Shown piece by piece: positions 1 through 6,630 of a stretch of DNA of 32,305 bases. The stretch spans positions 1-32,305 of the forward strand of contig JAEZZA010000015.1 of NCBI GenBank assembly GCA_023442525.1. Reading direction: 5' to 3'. Within the stretch, counting starts at the first letter, position 1. Each line of letters begins with the position of its first letter. The translations under genes and the position numbers were made by a program. Under the pieces are notes generated by a model. That model was not told where the DNA came from. It saw only the letters and a program-made list of their open reading frames with translations, and ran no database searches. This DNA is from Bacteroidota bacterium (lineage in GTDB: Bacteria; Bacteroidota; Bacteroidia; Bacteroidales; UBA10428).

Positions 1-1
1 T

Positions 2-211
2 GGCAGTTGGCTCAATATGGCCGAAATTGAGTTACACGTTTTAAATGCTCAATGCTTGAAAAGGCACCTGCCAACTATACAATCCATTAAAAGAGAAGTG
101 AATGCCTGGCAAAATCATCGAAACAATAGGAATTGTAAAATAAACTGGCAGTTTACAAATAAGCAAGCAAGAATTAAACTTAAAAGATTGTATCCGTCAT
201 TTGACAGTTAA
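2..211 (+). CDS. IS630-family transposase, C-terminal part (cut by window edge)
   Basis: The frame is open from the first bases of the window, so only the last 69 or so codons are visible. The peptide reads GSWLNMAEIEL, then QCLKRH, NAWQNHRN, NWQFT and ends with ARIKLKRLYPSF. This is the usual C-terminal end of IS630/Tc1-type DDE transposases, where the WLNxAEIE block carries the last acidic residue of the catalytic triad. The ATG at 17 is internal and is not the real start. Whether the rest of the element is intact lies outside the window. It adjoins several broken genes, so this insertion sequence may have helped erode the region. Family call is firm; intactness is unknown. Confidence 0.85.
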   Translation, partial: GSWLNMAEIELHVLNAQCLKRHLPTIQSIKREVNAWQNHRNNRNCKINWQFTNKQARIKLKRLYPSFDS

Positions 212-243
212 CATAACATTAGTAGGTTTGTCATTATGTTTTT
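210..243 (+). terminator. possible hairpin or end sequence after the transposase
   Basis: AACATAA at 210-216 is the exact reverse complement of TTATGTT at 234-240, and a T-rich stretch follows. It starts on the last base pair of the transposase stop codon. It may be a weak AT-rich terminator or lie within the terminal inverted repeat of the element. The stem is only 7 bp, so this is tentative. Confidence 0.3.
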
Positions 244-254
244 GCGGTACCTTT

Positions 255-638
255 TTACGCTTTCAAAGTGGGATTTACGGGAACCATTTTTAAAAAAGCT
301 TGTGCTATCGCTTCCGAACGTTCCCAATGACCGGGTCCGGTGGGTTGCATCAGGCCTTTCTTTATCAGTTCCTCCGCCTTTTTAATATTTACCTCGCTCC
401 AGTTGCTTGAAGGATTTCGCGGCGTAAAACGGATGCAGTAACTGTCGTCGTCGATCGTTCTGCGAATTCCGTCTATCCAGCCAAAGCAGAGAGCCTGATC
501 AACTGATTCCGGCCAGGTCATAGTGGGTTTTCCGGTGCTTTTTTTGTAAAAGCCTACAATCAGTTCGGTTTCCCTGTTGTGGTTTTCCTTTAACCAGTTT
601 CTGAATTCAAGCTGATCGGCAAAGAAAGTTGCTTTCAT
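255..638 (-). pseudogene. YdeI/OmdA-like protein, C-terminally truncated
   Basis: The ATG at 638 opens a 127-aa frame whose first 100 residues match the YdeI/OmpD-associated (bacteriocin-protection-like) family: FFADQLEFRNWL, WPESVDQALCFGWIDG (residues 42-57), IRFTPR and NWSEVNIKKAEEL. Members I know are about 180-200 aa and continue with an arginine-rich region ending near WVMSAK. Here the match stops near residue 101 (about position 336). The last 26 residues (HWERSEAIAQAFLK onward) do not resemble the family. I infer loss of about 65 residues through deletion or insertion, so the gene is probably non-functional. Function of intact members is poorly defined. The neighbouring genes are also broken. 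Confidence 0.7.
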
Positions 639-717
639 ACTGGTTACGGGCCGCTTTTTTTATTCAATAATTATATGAAGTGAGGCATAAGTCGCTGTTT
701 ATAAGTGCTTACTTTGC

Positions 718-903
718 TTATAACCTCTCCTTTATCCATGTCCGGAGTCCTTTAGTTTGCTTTAGGATTAATTCACTTCTGTCATTTGTCAAGCTCAACA
801 TTAGCTGTTCCTTATGTGACGGATAACGCGCCTCAATGTTTACAACTGCAGTCTCATAATCATAATCAGATAATTCAATCCAATATTTTACCTTTTCATT
901 CAT
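718..903 (-). pseudogene. HEPN-domain protein with internal in-frame deletion
   Basis: The preferred start is the ATG at 903 (MNEKVKYWIELSDYDYETA). The open frame extends upstream to 990, but that extension is low-complexity. The N-terminus matches the first helix of HEPN proteins that pair with MNT nucleotidyltransferases. After residue 18 it jumps directly to NIEARYPSHKEQL and ends KGLRTWIKERL, which is the C-terminal helix of the same family. From family memory about 65-70 residues are missing, including the segment with the Arg...His RNase motif. The product would be 61 aa and could not form a HEPN bundle. No nucleotidyltransferase partner lies next to it. This is a remnant of a toxin-antitoxin-like unit. 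Confidence 0.65.
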
Positions 904-985
904 TAAAATATTGTTTTTTACAAAGTTAACTATTAAAAGTAATAGTAGCAATCTTTTTTTGCGGGCTGGAAAATAACCGACTCCT

Positions 986-1042
986 GTCATCCTTCGACTC
1001 CGCTCAGGATGACCGGAACTTACTTAGCTCAGGATGACCGGA
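986..1042. repeat. REP-like palindrome plus a partial second copy
   Basis: GTCATCCT at 986-993 pairs exactly with AGGATGAC at 1006-1013 around a 12-nt loop. A partial copy (AGCTCAGGATGACCGGA) follows at 1026-1042. It sits between the HEPN remnant and the GH2 fragment. From experience, similar dispersed palindromes are common between genes in Bacteroidota. It may also act as a transcription end. Confidence 0.7.
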
Positions 1043-1044
1043 CC

Positions 1045-1869
1045 TTATTTACTTCTTATCTCTATCCTTGCCGAGTTAAGTCCGTGTGATTCTGCAATTA
1101 CGGTAATAATGCCGGCGCTTCCTGCCTCTGAACGGACTATGGCGAGGGCCATGCCGCTGAAAGCGTTTCGCTCATCCGATGCAAACGATTCCATATCTGT
1201 CTGATCACCATTATCCGTTGCGATGATCTCTCCGGGCCCCTCAATACTAAACTTAATTCTGCTGTCTGAACGCGGAACAAACAGACCTTCCTTATCTGTT
1301 ACCATAACCGTGATAAAGGATAAATCTTTCCCGTCTGCAATGATTTCAGCCCGGTCGGCAACAGCTCTCAGAGAAACGGCTTCTCCCTCTGACCGCACAA
1401 TGTCTTCGGCACATTTCCTTCCGTCTTTAAAAGCAACAGCCCTGAGCTCACCGGGTTCATACTTAACATCATCCCAGCGTAAACGGTATTCATATGGCTC
1501 TTTTTTCTTTCTCCCGAGCGATTTCCCGTTCAGGAATAATTCAGCTTCATCGCCTGATGTAAATACATGCACCGGCGTGATTTCCCCAATCCGCTCAGGC
1601 CAGTTCCAATGAGGGAGAATGTGAGCCATTGGCAGGTCAGGTCGCCATCTCGACTGGTACAAATAAAACCTGTCTTTTCTGAATCCCGCCAGGTCAATAA
1701 TACCGCAATAGGAGCTTCGCGAATCATAATACGGCGTGGGCTCGCCAAGATGATCCCACCCCGTCCATACAAATTCTCCTGCAACATACGAATGCCGGTC
1801 GAGCGAGCTGAAAACCCTGTCAGCTGAAGATCCGAAGTCCACTGCATGCAGCTCATAAAGACCAGCCAT
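1045..1869 (-). pseudogene. GH2 beta-galactosidase, C-terminal fragment
   Basis: About 275 residues resemble the end of a glycoside hydrolase family 2 beta-galactosidase. YVAGEFVWTGWDHLGEPTPYY is the end of the TIM-barrel domain just after the nucleophile region. It is followed by WNWPERIGEITPVHVFTSGD and AELFLNGKSLGRKK, typical of the post-barrel DUF4982-type domain, then an Ig-like domain (ADGKDLSFITVMVTDKEG, IEGPGEIIATDNGD). Full proteins are about 800-1000 aa with a signal peptide, so the sugar-binding domain and most of the barrel, including the acid/base residue, are gone. Homology begins near 1869, exactly where the MBL gene fragment ends. The piece lacks its own start site and catalytic residues and should be inactive. 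Confidence 0.8.
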
Positions 1870-2195
1870 CCGGTCAGCCATAAATCCGGAAAGCCAACAA
1901 TATGGTCTGAATGAAGATGAGTAAAGAATACGCCATCAAGTGTATTATATTCTACACCTATTTGTTGCAACCTTTGTAAACAACCACGCCCAGCATCAAA
2001 TAATAAATTTTTACCACCAGCCTGAACTAAAATACTGGCTCCGAACCTTTCCAATATTGGCTGGGGCGTTCCTGTACCTAATAGTGTAACTTTTATGATT
2101 GATTTAGTATCAATCTCATCTGAATTTAAATTTGTTTGCCCAAAAGATAAAAGAAAAAGAAACAAAAGGATTGAAGCCATATTAAGTCGTAGCAT
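1860..2195 (-). pseudogene. MBL-fold (RNase Z-like) hydrolase, N-terminal fragment
   Basis: From the ATG at 2195 there is a hydrophobic signal peptide (MASILLFLFLLSFGQ) and then a metallo-beta-lactamase fold N-terminus: KVTLLGTGTPQP (residues 36-47), FDAGRGCLQRL, and the zinc motif THLHSDH (92-98) followed by GFPDLWLTGWL. This resembles exported or periplasmic RNase Z/arylsulfatase-like hydrolases of about 300-350 aa. Homology ends at residue 112 (position 1860). The frame then runs out of phase through the GH2 fragment and stops at 1530. About two thirds of the enzyme, including later metal ligands, is missing. Activity is very unlikely. Confidence 0.75.
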
Positions 2196-2385
2196 GATTC
2201 TTTATTATAAGTAACAAAGGTATTAGGGTATTGTTGGATTCCGATTCGTCTTTCTATCAACAAAGCAATTATAGGGGAGATGGTTAGGATAGAATTACGC
2301 CGTTCCGGCAGATGTTGACCCCCTTGCAAGGTTTTCCTATAGGTTTTTTGGTTTGTTTTGCGACAAACTTAAAACCCTTATCAAG

Positions 2386-2640
2386 ATGGCGGGAAAGCTT
2401 ACTAATATGAATGTTATTAAACAAATAATCAGACTATCACAAAACGGTGAAAGTAAACAGGAGATCGCTACTACCCTTAAGATATCCCGTAACACAGTAA
2501 AGAAATATTTGCAGCTGATACAGACAAACGGGTGGCACTCAGATATGCTATTGCTGATGGAAGACAGGAAGTTGGAAGACCTTTTTGCTCCACCTGATCA
2601 GCCGGATCCGGAGCGGACCCTTGGGGTCGGTGGTGCTTGA
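2386..2640 (+). pseudogene. IS21-family transposase IstA, N-terminal stub
   Basis: The ATG at 2386 begins MAGKLTNMNVIKQIIRL, followed by a helix-turn-helix NGESKQEIATTLKISRNTVKK (protein residues about 20-40). This is the usual DNA-binding N-terminus of IS21 IstA, a protein of about 500 aa. Homology ends around LFAPPDQPDPER, and the frame then runs into a palindromic repeat and stops at 2640. No DDE domain and no istB follow. A TTG at 2353 could add 11 residues but looks unlikely. TGTTGACCCCC at 2313-2323 could be the left end of the element, but no matching right end was found. This is a decayed insertion sequence. Confidence 0.75.
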
Positions 2641-2707
2641 GAAGATGTCACAATTTCTATAAACCTGTGACCCCTTTGGGGTCGGTGGCGCTTGAGATGT
2701 CACAATT
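2616..2707. repeat. two direct copies of a GACCC-TTTGGGGTC repeat unit
   Basis: A unit at 2616-2655 recurs at 2669-2707, about 53 bp apart. Each begins with a palindrome (GACCCTTGGGGTC, then GACCCCTTTGGGGTC), continues GGTGG(T/C)GCTTGAG and ends ATGTCACAATT. The copies differ by a three-base AAG insertion in the first, a T/C change and a small length change in the palindrome. They start immediately where the IS21 istA homology stops. Confidence 0.8.
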
Positions 2708-2724
2708 GTTGGTTTGTAACGACT

Positions 2725-2790
2725 AATCCCGAAGGGATTTCAGGTTTATAAAAGATGATTATTGTTACATTGTTCGATCCCGAAGGGATC
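2725..2790. repeat. two ATCCCGAAGGGAT palindromes
   Basis: AATCCCGAAGGGATT at 2725-2739 and GATCCCGAAGGGATC at 2776-2790 share the core ATCCCGAAGGGAT. In each, only the central A/G position prevents perfect symmetry. They lie 3' of the radical SAM gene, which ends at 2845 on the minus strand. They fit REP-like elements, which I recall as frequent in Bacteroidota intergenic DNA. The rest of 2641-2844 holds no gene that I can see. Confidence 0.75.
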
Positions 2791-2844
2791 GCAGGGACGT
2801 AGGAGACAACATGAATGCGCGACCGCACGACTGCACGACTGGCT

Positions 2845-3690
2845 CTAATACCCGCTCCAGTTGCTGAAATTGTAGTTTTTAAAGGCATCACAGCGCGAAC
2901 AAAGGAGAATTTTATCGCGTTCGCCTTTATTCAGGAGTTCTCTGAAATGCTGATTGGGATTTCCAAGCCAGATTTCTTCTACCGTCTTGTTATTCACATC
3001 GCCAATGATGCCCCTTGCAAAAGCATCCCAGCAGCAAAGCACGGCACGGCCATCAACCATGAAGAACATCTCATTTTTAATTTTCGGACATGGTCCCCGG
3101 AAACAATCTGTCTGCCCGCTCCAGGGCCAATCATACAGTTGGGTGATAGTGGCTTCATCGGTATGCTGCCTCCAGAATTCAAGAAAGTCGTTCTGCTCAC
3201 TTTTGGTTATGTCCAGATCAATCATTCTGACCTCTATATGACAACTGCTTTTCAGCCGGTTTCTTTCGTCAATGAATGCTAGAACATTGGATACAATCTT
3301 GTCGAATTTTCCCCCTCTGCCGCTTTTTTTAAAGGTAGCTTCCGTAAAGCCATCAATGCTGAACCTGATCCAGTCGATTCCTGCTTCAAGTGCACCGGTA
3401 ACGTCGAATTTCGGATGAAAGTTCCCGTTCGAATTGAATTCTACCTTAGCCGTGGGATCCTTCTTTATATACCTGATGATTTCAGGGATCCGCAGGTCAA
3501 CAAATGGCTCATTAATCATGAACGGCCTGTAAATCACGCCTCTTCCGCGTGATTCATCAATGATTTTTTTCCAGATATGGTCTTCCATATAGTCTGGCCC
3601 GCGTTCCATTTCTTTATGAGGACAGAATACGCAGTTGCTGTTGCAAACTATGGATGTTTCAATCTGTATATACTTAGGAAAAGATATCAT
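2845..3690 (-). CDS. Radical SAM/SPASM domain protein
   Basis: This 281-aa protein carries the radical SAM cluster motif C16-x3-C20-x2-C23 (CNSNCVFC), which binds the 4Fe-4S cluster used to cleave S-adenosylmethionine. It also has the strand motifs INEPFVD (59-65), VEFNSNGN and WIRFSIDG (107-114). The C-terminus has extra cysteines typical of a SPASM domain: C201, C219/C220, C264 and C267. The ATG at 3690 overlaps the end of waaA by 17 bases, so it is probably translated with the LPS genes. The family includes peptide-modifying maturases and small-molecule enzymes. No precursor peptide is evident beside it, so an envelope-related modification is only an inference from context. The substrate is unknown. 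Confidence 0.85.
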   Translation of the reverse strand: MISFPKYIQIETSIVCNSNCVFCPHKEMERGPDYMEDHIWKKIIDESRGRGVIYRPFMINEPFVDLRIPEIIRYIKKDPTAKVEFNSNGNFHPKFDVTGALEAGIDWIRFSIDGFTEATFKKSGRGGKFDKIVSNVLAFIDERNRLKSSCHIEVRMIDLDITKSEQNDFLEFWRQHTDEATITQLYDWPWSGQTDCFRGPCPKIKNEMFFMVDGRAVLCCWDAFARGIIGDVNNKTVEEIWLGNPNQHFRELLNKGERDKILLCSRCDAFKNYNFSNWSGY

Positions 3691-4978
3691 ACTTGTCTTT
3701 TAATGTATTTAGAATAATTTCTGTTGCACCAATATTATTAATGATGAGATCCCGGGCCCTCGATCCCATTTCAGTCCGGAGCTTGTCGTCTCCAATCAGC
3801 AGGGCCATTTTTTCATAGAACTCATCCCGGTTTCGAATAGTAAATGCGGCCTCCGATTTAAGAAGTTCTCCTGCTTCGTGAGAATTCAGATGATTGGGGC
3901 CAAAGATTACAGGTTGCCCGAAAATGGCAGGTTCCATCACGTTATGGATCCCTTTACCGAAACTTCCTCCTATATAGGCTATCTGGGTCTGTTTATATAT
4001 CCTTGCCAGCATTCCAACAGTATTGAATATTACAACCTGTGAATCAGTTTGTCCATTACCGCCGAAGTCACTGTATCGCAAGGTTTGGATTGATTTCTGC
4101 CGGAATATCGATTCAATATCCTGTATGTGGTTTTCAAGCAATTCATGAGGCACAATAATAACTTTCAAATGTTTGAAATTATTGCAGATGTCGGCAAGGG
4201 CCGGTAAAATGTGCTTTTCATCAGACGGCCATGTGCTTCCCGCAATAAAGGTTATTTCGGGAGTACCGTTGAATATGGGAACGTCTCCGTCATCGGATGC
4301 ATGCATGCCCCGGTTGTACACATGATCGTAACGTGTGTCTCCGACAACGGTGTACTTGCTTTTGTCGGGAACCATTGCCTGGAAACGCCGCGCATCATCG
4401 TGTGATATTGGGAATATATGGGATATTTTATTATATACCAGTTTGTTGAATCCTTTTGAAACACCCTTGTCTCTTCGTGAATCAGCCGACAAGGTAGCTG
4501 AGGTAATAACAATCGGAATGTTCATGGCCGATGCAACCATAACATGGTTGGGCCAGATATCAAATTTACTGATGATCCATAATTCTGGCTTTAGCAATCC
4601 AAACAGCCTGCGGGCGGCTATGGCAGAATCGAGAGGAAGGTAAAATTTCAGGTCGACTTCAGGAGGATTCTTGGCAAAGCGATATCCCGAAGGTGAAAAA
4701 AAAGATACCATAATGTAAAGCCGCGGATTAACAGCCTTCAGCTTTTCGATTATAGGCAAAGCCTGAAGCCATTCGCCGGCAGATGTGCAATGAAAAAGGA
4801 TTCGCTTACGGTCTCCTGCATTTTTAATTTCAAGTGCAATTTTACTGAATTGGTTCCGGCGCGACTGCAATCCCTCCCGTATTTTCTTATTAAACAACGA
4901 ACCGATCCAGAAACCGGCATAAATTACAGGAACTACGATAACATTGTAAAGCAAAAGCCAGATAATTGAATTATACAT
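3674..4978 (-). CDS. waaA: 3-deoxy-D-manno-octulosonic acid (Kdo) transferase
   Basis: This enzyme adds Kdo from CMP-Kdo to the lipid A precursor at the inner face of the cytoplasmic membrane. From the ATG at 4978 it has 434 residues, within the family's usual 410-440. Residues 5-27 form a membrane anchor. HCTSAGEW (63-70) carries the catalytic-base glutamate E69. GSTWPSDE and FGKGIHNVMEPAIFGQPVIFGP are the CMP-Kdo-binding motifs of the GT30 C-terminal half. A TTG at 5002 would add 8 residues and overlap the upstream gene. I prefer the ATG, which lies two bases after the upstream stop codon. It is translated between a GT9 transferase and the radical SAM gene, which it overlaps. Whether it adds one or two Kdo residues cannot be read from sequence. 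Confidence 0.93.
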   Translation of the reverse strand: MYNSIIWLLLYNVIVVPVIYAGFWIGSLFNKKIREGLQSRRNQFSKIALEIKNAGDRKRILFHCTSAGEWLQALPIIEKLKAVNPRLYIMVSFFSPSGYRFAKNPPEVDLKFYLPLDSAIAARRLFGLLKPELWIISKFDIWPNHVMVASAMNIPIVITSATLSADSRRDKGVSKGFNKLVYNKISHIFPISHDDARRFQAMVPDKSKYTVVGDTRYDHVYNRGMHASDDGDVPIFNGTPEITFIAGSTWPSDEKHILPALADICNNFKHLKVIIVPHELLENHIQDIESIFRQKSIQTLRYSDFGGNGQTDSQVVIFNTVGMLARIYKQTQIAYIGGSFGKGIHNVMEPAIFGQPVIFGPNHLNSHEAGELLKSEAAFTIRNRDEFYEKMALLIGDDKLRTEMGSRARDLIINNIGATEIILNTLKDKYDIFS

Positions 4979-4980
4979 AG

Positions 4981-6009
4981 TTATTGTAAATACGGTAAAC
5001 AAGCATCAATTACACGATCAGCATGAATATCATTCATGCATCTGAAATGTTTACGGGGACAATAGTTCAGTCCGTTGTGTGTACATGGCCTGCATGAAAT
5101 ACTGGTTTCAATAACCGTGCTGTTTTCAGGAACGGGAAAGTACCCCAGTTCGCGGGTAGTGGGTCCGTAAATACCCACAACCGGTGTCTTCTGCGATTGG
5201 GCCATGTGTAAAAGTCCACTGTCATTGGCAATAGCCAGCCTGGCCATGCTCAGTAAGGCTGCCGATTCTGAAAGGCTTAACATCCCTGCCATAGATAAGG
5301 ATCCTTCGCCTATTGATGATGAGATCATGCTGCACAAAGGACGGTCTTCCTTACCTCCATGTACAACAATAAAAGCCCCTTTTTCATGAAGAAGAAAACG
5401 GGCAGTTTCAATGAATCCGTCCGGCTTCCATCGTTTATTAAAATATGTGGCGCTGGGACAGATTACCACTATTGGTCTTCCTTCGGTATAGCCTGCCTTT
5501 ACCAGCAATTCCTTTACTTTCAGCAAATCTCCTTCAGGAAACCTTATCTCGGTTCCTCTGCCATCGTATTTCAGTCCAAGATGCTTAACCGTGTCAAAAT
5601 ACCTTTCATAAACAGGCTTCACAGTTTTGTAGAGGTTTATCTTAAACCAGATAAGCATCGACCGTTTGAAAATCAATTTGCTGTAAGTGGTGGTTTTTAC
5701 AAAGGGCAAGCCTTTGCGGAGATATAATGATCGCCAGTTCTTGTGAATATCCAGGTAAAGATCAAAGTTGCGAGTTGTGAGCTGATCCCTGATCTCTTTC
5801 AGCCCTTTTTTCCCGCTTGCCTGGTCGAATTCTATCAGTTCATCAATGTAGGGCGATGACGCCAGTAAAGCGGAGTATTGTTTTTTAATGACAAATGTGA
5901 CCGACGAATGCGGAAAGGCATTTTTTACAGATCGGAGCAGAGGTGTGGTAAGAATAATATCGCCAATGGAACTGAGCCGGACTACAAGTATTTTATGGAT
6001 GGCTTTCAA
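4981..6009 (-). CDS. GT9 glycosyltransferase, ADP-heptose:LPS heptosyltransferase-like
   Basis: The 342-aa protein has the GT9 fold typical of WaaC/WaaF. LVVRLSSIGDIILTTPLL (8-25) forms the N-terminal acceptor domain. Nucleotide-sugar motifs are NKRW (191-194), VHGGKED (216-222) and ANDSGLLHMA (261-270). A C-terminal cysteine cluster (C306, C309, C317, C324) resembles the CRPC...C set often seen in this family. The likely start is a TTG at 6009, because no ATG occurs before the conserved first strand; a second TTG lies six bases upstream. It ends three bases before the waaA ATG, so the two are surely co-translated. That supports a role in the LPS inner core or a related surface glycan. Donor sugar is inferred from family only. 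Confidence 0.88.
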   Translation of the reverse strand: MKAIHKILVVRLSSIGDIILTTPLLRSVKNAFPHSSVTFVIKKQYSALLASSPYIDELIEFDQASGKKGLKEIRDQLTTRNFDLYLDIHKNWRSLYLRKGLPFVKTTTYSKLIFKRSMLIWFKINLYKTVKPVYERYFDTVKHLGLKYDGRGTEIRFPEGDLLKVKELLVKAGYTEGRPIVVICPSATYFNKRWKPDGFIETARFLLHEKGAFIVVHGGKEDRPLCSMISSSIGEGSLSMAGMLSLSESAALLSMARLAIANDSGLLHMAQSQKTPVVGIYGPTTRELGYFPVPENSTVIETSISCRPCTHNGLNYCPRKHFRCMNDIHADRVIDACLPYLQ

Positions 6010-6069
6010 AGCTCAAAAATTACAGGGGAGCAAAAGTAAAAATTTTATGACTATTGGCAATGACGGATG

Positions 6070-6630
6070 CTATTCGCGAATCACTTTTACCTCACCTCCG
6101 GGTCCCAATTTTATTATTCCCGAAGGATTGGCTTTTCCGGTGTTCGACTGCCGGTGTTTAACCACGTAGTCAACAGCCTGTTTAATAGAGCCGTCAATCT
6201 CGCCAAAGTTAGCCGGCCATTTACTTCCGCTTACATTTGCCGATGTAGAAACAACGGGTTTCCCAAATTCGCGTATCAGCCGGGTACAAAATTCATCGCG
6301 GGTTATTCGGATTCCCACCGAACCATCTTCAGCAATAAGGTTTTCGGCCAGATTAACAGCCCCCGGATAAATAATGGTCAGGGGTTTATCATTTACTCTG
6401 ATAATATCCCAGGCAATATCCGGGACATCAACATACTGGCTGAGTTTATCTTCCCTGTCGAGCAATATCAACATGCTCTTGTTGTCGGGACGTTTCTTAA
6501 TGCTGTATATTTTTTCTACTGCCTTGCTGTTTGTGGCGTCGCAACCTATTCCCCAAATCGTATCGGTGGGATACAGTATGAGTCCTCCTTTTTTCAGTAC
6601 TTCAACAGCAGAATTGATATCTTCAATCAT
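6070..6630 (-). CDS. tsaC: L-threonylcarbamoyladenylate synthase (Sua5/YciO/YrdC family)
   Basis: It makes threonylcarbamoyl-AMP from threonine, bicarbonate and ATP for the t6A37 modification of ANN-decoding tRNAs in the cytoplasm. The 186-aa length matches the short TsaC/YrdC type, without the Sua5 C-terminal domain. Motifs are LILYPTDTIWGIGCDA (17-32), the ATP/threonine-contacting KKRPDNKSM (45-53), GSVGIRIT and VVSTSANVSG. Its ATG at 6630 overlaps the last eight bases of the GT4 gene, so the two are translationally coupled. It ends 60 bases before the GT9 gene. Its place among LPS genes looks like operon hitch-hiking rather than a shared pathway. Confidence 0.93.
   Translation of the reverse strand: MIEDINSAVEVLKKGGLILYPTDTIWGIGCDATNSKAVEKIYSIKKRPDNKSMLILLDREDKLSQYVDVPDIAWDIIRVNDKPLTIIYPGAVNLAENLIAEDGSVGIRITRDEFCTRLIREFGKPVVSTSANVSGSKWPANFGEIDGSIKQAVDYVVKHRQSNTGKANPSGIIKLGPGGEVKVIRE

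Noticed and set aside
1223..1612. 129-aa plus-strand reading frame
   Set aside because: It lies antisense inside the GH2 fragment, is low-complexity and matches no family.
1530..1859. C-terminal extension of the MBL-fold frame
   Set aside because: It is the GH2 fragment read in another frame and carries no MBL motifs.
2126..2329. 67-aa minus-strand frame ahead of the MBL gene
   Set aside because: Overlaps the MBL N-terminus in another frame, has no recognisable motif and no ribosome-binding sequence.
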